Shown here piece after piece: positions 8,556-16,315 of a stretch of 64,000 nucleotides of DNA. A model generated the notes under the pieces. It was not told the DNA's origin. It searched no databases and worked only from the letters and a program-made list of their open reading frames with translations. The position numbers were made by a program, and so were the translations under genes. Within the stretch, counting starts at the first letter, position 1; each line of letters opens with the position of its first letter. The stretch covers positions 1-64,000 of the forward strand of contig JAOAPI010000160.1 in assembly GCA_025462865.1 (NCBI GenBank), written 5' to 3'. The stretch is from Candidatus Sulfotelmatobacter sp. (GTDB lineage Bacteria > Acidobacteriota > Terriglobia > Terriglobales > Acidobacteriaceae).

Positions 8556-8839
8556 AAGTCAGGTAAGTATCAGAGTCGGCAGACCTTAATGCAAGCGTGA
8601 CAACTGATGCGATTGCTGGATCAGCCCTTGTTCCTTGAGTCCTTTGACCCAGAAACCTAATCACTCGCATACATTATATTCCGGACCGAGAAGGGTCAGT
8701 CGAACAAACCGCAAACCTTACTTTGGACGTAGCTAGATCACGTAGTGGAGTACCGGGTACGATCTGCCTTGGAAATCCTAGGAAAAACCATATCGGTCAT
8801 GGTATCGTGACGCGGAATTTTGATGGACGGGGGACACGC

Positions 8840-9880
8840 ATGCGATTTGCCGGCTTGCTTCTGATTTTGGCCTGCCTCTTGATGCCTTCGCTGGCTGCAG
8901 AAAAACCCGATGAGGGACCGACGAACGAAAAGGCACGAAAGACATACAAGGAAGGCTTCGAATATCTGCATCGGCGAATGACGGAGACGGCGCTTGAGAG
9001 CTTCAAGAAAGCGGACAAGCAGGACGGCGGCCACTGTCATGCGTGCCAGCAAATGATGATCAAGTATGGGGTTGAGCTGCGGGATTGGAAGACCGCCGAA
9101 GGCGCTGCCGTGGAGATGGTCGAACAGGCCGATGGCGCGAGAAACCTCGCCATAGCCCACTATCAATTTGGCCTGGTTCTAATCCAAGAAGGACTCAACA
9201 AGCGCAAGGATGAGCCGTTTGCCCAGGCCCACGAGGAAATGGGCAAGGCCCTGGCGGCCGAAGCAAAGTTTCCTCAAGCCATATTTGCCGATGGACGGGC
9301 TCTGGCGCACCTGAAGCAGGACGACGCAGCCAAGGCGAGGTTTGAGGAATATGCGAGGATGCGGCCGGAGGACGATCCAGATCGGCAGCGAGCCCTGCGT
9401 TACATCAGCCAGCCCGAACTGGCACGAGCCCGAATGGCGCCGGCATTCGCGGTTACCACCACTGGCGGAGAGCGGATTGCGATGGACGATCTTGCGGGAA
9501 AGGTCGTGCTGATCGATTTCTGGGCCACTTGGTGCGCGCCGTGCCGCGAGGCGCTACCTCATATGCGGGCGATTGCAAAGAAATTCCAGGGCCAGCCGCT
9601 TGTCGTGCTCAGCATCAGCCTCGACACCGATGAGCAGAAGTGGAAGGACTTCGTAACCAAAAATGAAATGACCTGGCTGCAATACCGCGACGGCGGCTTC
9701 ACCGGACAGATTGCGAAGATGTTCGGTGTAGAGGCGATTCCTCATACCTTCACCATCGATGCCGACGGTGTGCTTCAGGATGAACACATCGGCGATGCCT
9801 CAATCGAAGGGAAGCTAAAGAAGCTGGTCGCGCGAGCGCGCGACATACAACCACTGCAAAAGCAGGCGCAAGCTCCATAG
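8840..9880 (+). CDS. Exported TPR plus TlpA/ResA-like thioredoxin-fold protein
   Basis: A 346-residue protein with a signal peptide (MRFAGLLLILACLLMPSLAA). An alpha-helical TPR-like middle follows (about 35-195), for example 'TYKEGFEYLHRRMTETALESF' and an AKARFEEYARMRPEDDPD segment. The C-terminal AhpC/TSA-type thioredoxin domain carries WATWCAPCRE with Cys232 and Cys235. It should act as a periplasmic disulphide reductase; ResA and TlpA supply electrons to apocytochrome c. The nearby HemX/CcsA-like gene makes a cytochrome c role plausible but unproven. The ATG at 8840 with GGACGGGGGAC upstream is preferred over longer starts. Confidence 0.88.
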   Translation: MRFAGLLLILACLLMPSLAAEKPDEGPTNEKARKTYKEGFEYLHRRMTETALESFKKADKQDGGHCHACQQMMIKYGVELRDWKTAEGAAVEMVEQADGARNLAIAHYQFGLVLIQEGLNKRKDEPFAQAHEEMGKALAAEAKFPQAIFADGRALAHLKQDDAAKARFEEYARMRPEDDPDRQRALRYISQPELARARMAPAFAVTTTGGERIAMDDLAGKVVLIDFWATWCAPCREALPHMRAIAKKFQGQPLVVLSISLDTDEQKWKDFVTKNEMTWLQYRDGGFTGQIAKMFGVEAIPHTFTIDADGVLQDEHIGDASIEGKLKKLVARARDIQPLQKQAQAP

Positions 9881-9957
9881 AACAGGACAGCGGCATAGTC
9901 TTCATTTCCAGTTTCTGCTCGCAGGACTGCGTACTCCGTCCGTCACTGCCCAGAACT

Positions 9958-10332
9958 TTATTCCAATCCCAGACTGCTCAGCAGTTCGTTCAGCATCGCG
10001 GCGTCGATCAACAACCGGCGGCCATGTGTCTTTACGTCTTCGAGTTCATCGAATGCCCGAAAGAGGCGAAGTTTGGCGGCGGCGTACTTTTCTGTGTCGC
10101 TCAGTGACCGCCCGTGAGACTTCTCCCACGCAGCGATTGCCTCCCCTGGCAGGAACACACTGACAGCATAGGTCAGTTTGCGATCCGAGGTGACGTCAAA
10201 AACAAACTCCGTCGCTGGCGCCGCGGGATCATCTGGCAGCGCGTCGCGCTGGCCCACAAAGTAGTATTGATACACGTACCCCTGAGTGCCAGCATAGGTC
10301 TTCATGCGGCGGACGGCGTTATCTTCACTCAT
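9958..10332 (-). CDS. Conserved hypothetical protein
   Basis: A 124-residue soluble protein that I do not recognise. It begins 'MSEDNAVRRMKTYAGTQGYV', has a beta-rich centre (EFVFDVTSDRKLTYAVSVFL) and a helical C-terminus ending LLSSLGLE. There is no signal peptide or membrane segment. The codon pattern looks coding, and it is the only sizeable frame here. It lies between the thioredoxin-like gene and the PAS-GGDEF gene, on the opposite strand to both. Confidence 0.6.
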   Translation of the reverse strand: MSEDNAVRRMKTYAGTQGYVYQYYFVGQRDALPDDPAAPATEFVFDVTSDRKLTYAVSVFLPGEAIAAWEKSHGRSLSDTEKYAAAKLRLFRAFDELEDVKTHGRRLLIDAAMLNELLSSLGLE

Positions 10333-10452
10333 GCCAATCCTTATTCATCCCAACATTATGAACGGTTGCCGAAAGATTGTCGTTGCCCGGTGCTGCCAAC
10401 GTTCGGATTAGACAATTAAATTCCTGCCGAAAATCGCCGATATCTCCCTTAC

Positions 10453-11556
10453 ATGATGCCGCATTGGAATTGGATGGTACTGGGAGCCCTGCTCATTCTC
10501 CTGCTTTACCAGCAGCTCCGCGTTTATCGGATAGTCCGGGAATCGAAAGAACGCGAAGAGCTTTTCCAAATCGTAACTGAAAACGCGGCAGACATGATTG
10601 CCCTGGTGGATGTGAAGGGTCATCGCCTTTATAACAGCCCTGCGTACCGAAGAATTCTGGGCTATACCGCGGCGGAATTGGGCGAGACGTCCTCGTTTGA
10701 GCAGATCCATCCCGACGACAGATTCAAGGTGTTGGAGGCTTCGCGCGAGGCGCGAGCCACGGGAGTAGGCCGAAAGCTCGAGTACCGCATCCACCACAAA
10801 GATGGTACCTGGCGGGTTCTGGAATCAATCGCCAGCACCGTTCGCGACCAGAAGGGTGCGGTTTCGAAGATGGTCATTGTGAACCGTGACGTCACCGAGC
10901 GCAAACGCGCCGAAGAACAACTGGAACATAATTCTTTTCATGACGAGCTAACCGGACTTCCCAACCGTCGACTTTTCCTGGACCGGTTGCAACACATGTT
11001 TGCGCGCGCTCAACGAAGCCCCGAGCGTCAGTACGCTGTATTGTTCGTAGACTTGGACGGTTTCAAGATGATCAACGACACCATGAGCCCCAAAGTGGGG
11101 GATCAGGTGATTATCGAGATGGGCCGGCGTCTGTCGGCTTGTCTCAGGGACCAGGATACGGTTTCGCGACCGCAGGATCGCTTGCCTCTGAAGTCCGCGA
11201 TTCTTTCGCGTATGGGCGGAGACGAGTTCACCATACTGCTCGAAGGAGTGAGTGATCCCAGCGACACAATGCGGGCCGGCAGACGAATTCTCTCCGCTGT
11301 GGCCGAGCCTCTCTTGGTGGATGGACGCGAAGTGCGCACTTCAGCGAGTGTGGGCATTGCGATGGGTTCGACGTCTTACACGGAAGCCGATGAACTGCTG
11401 CAAGACGCCGACGTAGCCATGCGCCGCGCCAAGGCAATGGGTGGATCACGCTGTGAGGTTTTTGATGAGGCCATGCATACTCGCGCCGTCAACCGGCTGA
11501 AGCTCGAGGCCGAACTGCGGGAGGCCATGGAGAAACGTCAGTTCCGCATCTACTAA
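10453..11556 (+). CDS. Membrane PAS-GGDEF protein, 5' half of a PAS-GGDEF-EAL gene split by a stop
   Basis: 367 residues: one N-terminal membrane segment (about 7-22), a PAS domain (about 38-150, 'ENAADMIALVDVKGHRLYNS'), and a diguanylate cyclase domain with intact GGDEF at 255-259. The GGDEF domain is unusual in carrying about 16 extra residues (PQDRLPLKSAILS region) just before the signature. The frame stops at TAA (11554-11556) right after 'EKRQFRIY', where bifunctional homologues continue 'YQPI...GFEAL'. The EAL half follows in the same frame. It may still make c-di-GMP as a truncated cyclase. See the finding on the stop. Confidence 0.8.
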   Translation: MMPHWNWMVLGALLILLLYQQLRVYRIVRESKEREELFQIVTENAADMIALVDVKGHRLYNSPAYRRILGYTAAELGETSSFEQIHPDDRFKVLEASREARATGVGRKLEYRIHHKDGTWRVLESIASTVRDQKGAVSKMVIVNRDVTERKRAEEQLEHNSFHDELTGLPNRRLFLDRLQHMFARAQRSPERQYAVLFVDLDGFKMINDTMSPKVGDQVIIEMGRRLSACLRDQDTVSRPQDRLPLKSAILSRMGGDEFTILLEGVSDPSDTMRAGRRILSAVAEPLLVDGREVRTSASVGIAMGSTSYTEADELLQDADVAMRRAKAMGGSRCEVFDEAMHTRAVNRLKLEAELREAMEKRQFRIY

Positions 11557-11565
11557 CAACCTATT

Positions 11566-12300
11566 ATGTTGCTAGGCACGAAGCGGATACTGGGCTTTGA
11601 AGCCCTCTTGCGCTGGCAACATCCGCAGCAGGGCCTGATCTCTCCCTTTAAGTTCATTGAAGCTGCGGAAGATACAGGATTGCTTGTCTCCACCGGCCAA
11701 TGGTTGATTCTGGAGGCGTGCAAACAGTTAGCTGCATGGAAGAGAGTCTTAGCTACCACGGAACCGCTGAGCGTAAGCGCGAACATTTCCGCCAAGCAAT
11801 TGGCAGATTCCGGGTTCGTTAGTACCCTCGAAGCCATCCTTCGCCAGACTGGAACCGACCCGTCGCAATTCTTCGTAGAGATCACCGAGAACGTGGCAGC
11901 CGCCAATCCACAACTAACCGCAACCATTCTCTCCCAGCTCAGGCAACTGCGAGTGGGCGTGATCCTCGATGATTTTGGGTCTGGCACTTCGTCTTTGAGA
12001 GGACTATGCCAACTTCCGTTGGAAGCCCTTAAGATAGACCGCTCGCTGGTGGCTGCGATGCTGCTGGATCGTACCGCTTCTGACACGGTGGAACTCATCG
12101 TCCTGCTGGCGCAGAGATTGAAAATGAAAGCGATCGCGGAAGGCATTGAGTCCGCCAAACAGCTTGATCACCTGTACGCGCTGGGTTGCGAGGTCGGGCA
12201 AGGATACCTCCTGTCCCAGCCGGTTGAAGCGAAGGCGGCAGAACTGCTCTTACGCGCCAAAGGTTCGGTCCCGCAAGTAAAAGTGGCAGGCGCGCAATAG
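11566..12300 (+). CDS. EAL-domain c-di-GMP phosphodiesterase, 3' half of the split gene
   Basis: 244 residues comprising an EAL domain with GFEALLRW at about 10-17. The metal- and substrate-binding motifs downstream are also present: 'FVEITENVA' and 'GVILDDFGSGTSSLRGLCQL', with DDFG. It is in the same frame as the PAS-GGDEF gene, separated by a TAA and three sense codons. The ATG at 11566 has no ribosome-binding site, so independent translation would be poor. It is most simply the remnant C-terminal half of one bifunctional protein. Confidence 0.75.
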   Translation: MLLGTKRILGFEALLRWQHPQQGLISPFKFIEAAEDTGLLVSTGQWLILEACKQLAAWKRVLATTEPLSVSANISAKQLADSGFVSTLEAILRQTGTDPSQFFVEITENVAAANPQLTATILSQLRQLRVGVILDDFGSGTSSLRGLCQLPLEALKIDRSLVAAMLLDRTASDTVELIVLLAQRLKMKAIAEGIESAKQLDHLYALGCEVGQGYLLSQPVEAKAAELLLRAKGSVPQVKVAGAQ

Positions 12301-12457
12301 CGAGTCGACCGACTCCTCCCTCCGCTTGGGTGCTCTCGGGCCAAATCCTAAAGTCCGCGTCGGTTATGCCGATGAAATTGCTGATGGAGTGAAACCAATT
12401 GCTCAGAATCCAATTGGTTTATCAACCGGCCCATCCGAGAGGCAGGAGGAAAAGAAT

Positions 12458-14169
12458 ATGAACAAGCTCAGCCTGAGGATGAAGCTAAGCCTCGGTTTTG
12501 GCAGCCTTTCAGCCATTCTCGCGGCCATGGGTTGTCTGGCCTATACCTCAGTAGGCCAGCTCGCCGATACAGCTTCGCGCTCCGAACAAATTGCGACCAG
12601 GATATACCTGGCTTCCCAGATCGAGACCGCGGTGGAAAAGCGTCTACGGGGGTTCGCGGCTTCCTGCTGGAGGGAAAAGAAGACCTCCTGAAACACGACA
12701 CAGAGGGCAAGCAGCAATTCGCCGAAAGCATGGATAAGCTGAGCAAGCTTCTGCTTCTTGAGGAAGGAAAGAAGTTCCATGCTGAAATTCGGCGCACTTA
12801 TGATGAATACCGCGCCATAGTCGATCATGAGATTCAGTTGCGGCGCGCAAATAAGATCAAAGATGCCGCTGCCCTAGTCTTCAGTCCGCATACCGCGGAG
12901 GTTCGTAACCGGCTGCGTACGGCGGTCGCCGACATGATGGCTTTGCAAAACCGGCTGAAGGACGAAATCGGCAAAGAGCAAATCGCAACTGAATCACGCG
13001 TTCGCTCCATGGCGGTCGTCATTGCTGTTGCCGGCATTGTGATTGGCCTGGCCATAGGTTCGCTCATCGCACGCTCAGTTAGCGGGGCCGTCGCGCGAAT
13101 GCTCGCTGTGATTCAAGCAATCGCCGCCAATAATCTGGCCATGGAAGATATGAAGGTCGTTTCCGAAGACGATATTGGTAAGGCTGGCGAAGCTTTGAAC
13201 TGTATGAAGAATAACCTCCGGCACATTATTCATTCGATCGCCGGTACGGCCTCGCACGTGGCTAGCGCCAGCGAAGAGATTTCATCTTCCGCCACGCAGC
13301 AAGCTCAAAGTGCGGAGACGCAAAAAGACCAGACCGTTCAGGTCGCGACCGCCATGCAACAGATGTCTTCCACCGTGAGCTCAGTTTCAGATAGTTGCAA
13401 CAAAGCCGCAGAGGCTGCCCATCAGGCCGCGGAAACCGCCCGGCTCGGCGGTTCTATCGTGGACGGAACCCTGACCAAGATGCGCGTGATTGCGGAATCC
13501 GTTGGCGCCGCTGCCAGAAAGATGGAAGAGCTGGGCAAAAGTTCCGACCAGATCGGACGTATCATCGGCGTCATTGATGACATTGCCGATCAGACCAATC
13601 TGCTTGCCCTGAATGCCGCCATTGAAGCTGCCCGCGCTGGCGAGCAAGGCCGCGGCTTCGCCGTAGTTGCCGATGAGGTGCGCAAGCTTGCCGAACGCAC
13701 TACCATGGCCACCAAGGAAATTGCCCTGATGATCAAGAACATTCAGGACGAAACCAAGGTCACCGTGGCCGCCATGGAAAGCGGCACCAAACAAGTGGAA
13801 GAAGGAGTGAGCTCAACCGCCAAGGCCGGAGACTCTCTAAGATCGATTATTCAAATGTCGGAGCAGGTAGGGGGCATGATCACCGAGATTGCGACTGCGG
13901 CCACTCAACAATCCAGCACCACCGAGCAAGTCAATATGAACATCGAACAGATTGCCAAGCTGGTAAAAGAGTCCGCCATTGGCGCACAGCAATCCGCAAC
14001 AGCCTGTCAGGATTTATCCAGCCTCGCTCTCGACCTTCAGAGCATGGTGGGCAAGTTCAAGCTCGAGGGAGGCGCGCAAGGCTCCGGAGGAAGTCATCGC
14101 GCTGCTGGCCTGGGGTCGGCGGAGCCATTGTCGGCTCATCCCAAGGCTTTCGCCGCAACTGCGCACTAG
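12458..14169 (+). pseudogene. Methyl-accepting chemotaxis protein gene with a frameshift
   Basis: It starts with an excellent ribosome-binding site (GGCAGGAGG) and [15 protein letters not shown], a first membrane segment and a periplasmic four-helix sensor. The frame breaks near 12648-12652, a run of five G: the upstream frame reads AVEKRLRG, and the continuing protein reads [13 protein letters not shown] in the frame one base back. One missing G in that run would restore a single chemoreceptor of about 570 residues. Downstream are a second membrane segment ('[16 protein letters not shown]'), HAMP, and the MCP signalling hairpin with tip [20 protein letters not shown] homopolymer sequencing error is as likely as true decay. 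The three gene parts are otherwise intact. Confidence 0.8.
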
Positions 14170-14195
14170 CTCTCGCAGAAACTCCAGATCTTCCT

Positions 14196-15137
14196 CTATC
14201 GAGCGCCGTTGCCCGGGGATACCACTCGTCCATATTCGGAGGCGCGGCTGAGTCGATCGAACATCCGCCAGGCATCGAGAGAAATCTTGCTGATGGCCTG
14301 TTCTCCGTCACGTTCGTTAGTGAGAAACGCAGTCATCACGCAAATCACATAGGGACGCCCTTGGAGGAAGACAATGCCGGAATCATTACGCACGCCTTCA
14401 AGGGCGCCCGGTTTGTTGGCACTTTTCACATCGGCGGGCAGGTCGCGAGGAATCCACGAATCTTTGTTCGTGCTGAGCACCTTAAAAAAGTCGGCTCTCG
14501 ATTCCTTATTGAGCACTTTTTCGTGATAGATGGCCTCGAATAGCAGCATCATTTCGCGCGGGGTAGAAATATTCTCTCGTCCCTGTTTCGCAGCATCCAG
14601 GTCCATCATCTTGCGCCGAAGCCGTGTATGCGCGAGGCCAAGCGATTCGAGCATCGCATTGACGTTATCCATGCCGACGCGATCGATCAGCACGTTGGTG
14701 GCCGTGTTATCGCTGACCGCGACCATCATGGTTGCAAGATCGCGCAGGGTGATGCGGGTGACGCCGGGCGTGAGTCCACCCATAATGTCGCTGTCCGCAA
14801 CAAGGTCGGAGGACCGCACAGTGTAGAGGTCGGTCAGTTTGAGCTTGCCTTGCTCCGCCTGTAAATACAAATTCGCGAGCACTGCGACCTTGATCGAACT
14901 CGCTTGAGCGAAAACTTCATTTTCATGAAGAAAGAACTGATCGCCTGTTTCGAGATCCTTGATGGCCACGCCCATTACGCCATCGAGGTTCTGGTCCACA
15001 TCGTGAATGCTGGATTCGAGTTTTTGCCAGAGAGCCCTCTGTTTTTCGGTCGAGACAGCAGCCTGGGGTAATGCCGGGCGACCCTGCGCCATGGCGGCGG
15101 TGAGAAGCAGCAGACAGCAGAAGAAATGTTTCAACAA
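14196..15137 (-). CDS. Class A beta-lactamase-like serine hydrolase
   Basis: A 313-residue exported protein (signal peptide about 1-18). The SxxK motif is S80-S-I-K83 and the SDN motif is at 142-144. Where class A enzymes have KTG it reads K242-P-G. Where Glu166-x-x-L-Asn170 belongs, the omega loop reads KMMDLD, so Glu166 aligns with Met177. It is therefore a beta-lactamase2-family protein whose deacylation base is missing; it may act slowly or bind and process cell-wall peptides. It faces the chemoreceptor gene tail to tail. Confidence 0.85.
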   Translation of the reverse strand: MLKHFFCCLLLLTAAMAQGRPALPQAAVSTEKQRALWQKLESSIHDVDQNLDGVMGVAIKDLETGDQFFLHENEVFAQASSIKVAVLANLYLQAEQGKLKLTDLYTVRSSDLVADSDIMGGLTPGVTRITLRDLATMMVAVSDNTATNVLIDRVGMDNVNAMLESLGLAHTRLRRKMMDLDAAKQGRENISTPREMMLLFEAIYHEKVLNKESRADFFKVLSTNKDSWIPRDLPADVKSANKPGALEGVRNDSGIVFLQGRPYVICVMTAFLTNERDGEQAISKISLDAWRMFDRLSRASEYGRVVSPGNGAR

Positions 15138-15200
15138 GAATCCTCCGGCTTGGTTAGCGCAAACTAGTCAACTACAGACGACGGCGTTGCTCAAATGTCC

Positions 15201-16190
15201 CTATCCATCAATCTTAGCTTCGCGTAGTTGCTTGACCGCCGTCTCGGAACTTACCGGAGAATAATAAACTTCCTTAAACGTGTAAGACCGGGCCTTCGTG
15301 GCAATGACCGGCATGATTTCGATATGCCAGTGGTAATCGTCGTCAATCGTCTTCCAGAAACCAAGACTCTTGGAGGGATGCAGGCTGTTCGGCGAGGTAT
15401 GCAGCACGAGATGGAAACTTTCGGTCACCGTGCGAACCCGCTGCAGGGTGCGCCGTAGGAGCGCAGCCAGATTCGTCCGCAGTCCCGGTTTCGACAATCC
15501 CGTGCGCTCGAAAGACGCTTCGTGATTGCGCGGCAAAATCCACGTTTCGTAGGGTACGCGCGGGGCATAGGGTCCCAAAGCGACGTAGTCTCCACGAGCC
15601 TCGATTACGCGCGATGCTTGCCGCTCCTCCTGCGCGAGAATGTCGCAAAAGACGCAACGCTCTTTCTGGATAAAATACTCGCGCCCCGCCCGCAATTCGT
15701 AAAGCACCCGCCGCGGCACGAACGTGGTCGCCGTGACCTGTGACGACGGATGGCTGAATTCCTGGCCGGCATTCGTACCGTAATCTTTGTAGATGCTGAC
15801 GTATTTAATACGCGGGTCGCGCTTAAGATCCAGGATGCGTTCCGCGGCTAGACGCAGAAACTGTCCAATCTCATCATCACTGGCATTCCAAAGCTGGCGG
15901 TCGTGCCTGGGATTCTCCACCAGAACCTCGTGCGCCCCGACCGAACTCATGCGGTCATAAATCCCATCGCCGCGCCGGCCAGGCTCGCCTTCGATGTGGT
16001 AAAGCGGCGCAGGATGCACCATCGAACGCGCCGACCAGTTTGCCGTGGCCGGTACTGCAGAGATAACTTGCGTAGCGATAGAAGAATCAGGGCAGAAACG
16101 GCATGCGCCCTCAGGACGCGGCCCGCTGACGCTTGGCTCGTCTCCCGTCATAACCCAGGAGCGCGTGATGGGATCTTTGCGGAGTTCCAT
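15201..16190 (-). CDS. Galactose-1-phosphate uridylyltransferase-like HIT protein with altered active site
   Basis: A 329-residue GalT-family protein with two CxxC pairs (Cys30/33 and Cys179/182) typical of zinc sites and a C-terminal HWHIEIMP (His287, His289). The nucleotidyl-transfer motif, normally His-Pro-His-x-Gln, reads HPSSQ at 147-151, so the nucleophilic second His is Ser149. GalT moves UMP between UDP-glucose and galactose 1-phosphate. With this change standard ping-pong chemistry is doubtful, and it may be a phosphorylase-like or other HIT-fold enzyme. It is divergent from mutS. The ATG at 16190 gives MELRKDPITRSWV, the family start. Confidence 0.75.
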   Translation of the reverse strand: MELRKDPITRSWVMTGDEPSVSGPRPEGACRFCPDSSIATQVISAVPATANWSARSMVHPAPLYHIEGEPGRRGDGIYDRMSSVGAHEVLVENPRHDRQLWNASDDEIGQFLRLAAERILDLKRDPRIKYVSIYKDYGTNAGQEFSHPSSQVTATTFVPRRVLYELRAGREYFIQKERCVFCDILAQEERQASRVIEARGDYVALGPYAPRVPYETWILPRNHEASFERTGLSKPGLRTNLAALLRRTLQRVRTVTESFHLVLHTSPNSLHPSKSLGFWKTIDDDYHWHIEIMPVIATKARSYTFKEVYYSPVSSETAVKQLREAKIDG

Positions 16191-16282
16191 GTATTAGGTA
16201 AACACTGCGAGAGAAGCTGCGTCAACTACGATCTCTGAAACGGATGTGATAACCGTCACAAAAGAAGAGCGCGCGGCTTTGT

Positions 16283-16288
16283 TATAAT
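16283..16288 (+). promoter_or_regulatory. -10 promoter element before mutS
   Basis: A perfect TATAAT lies 27 bases before the mutS ATG in the 125-base gap between the GalT-like gene and mutS. No convincing -35 is seen at 16-18 bases upstream, so the call rests on the -10 and its position. Confidence 0.35.
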
Positions 16289-16315
16289 CCGCGCCAAGCC
16301 CACACTGACTGAGCA

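Noticed and set aside
8434-8670. Small frames upstream of the HemX/CcsA-like gene
   Set aside because: They have no homology signal, and parts overlap the gene start.
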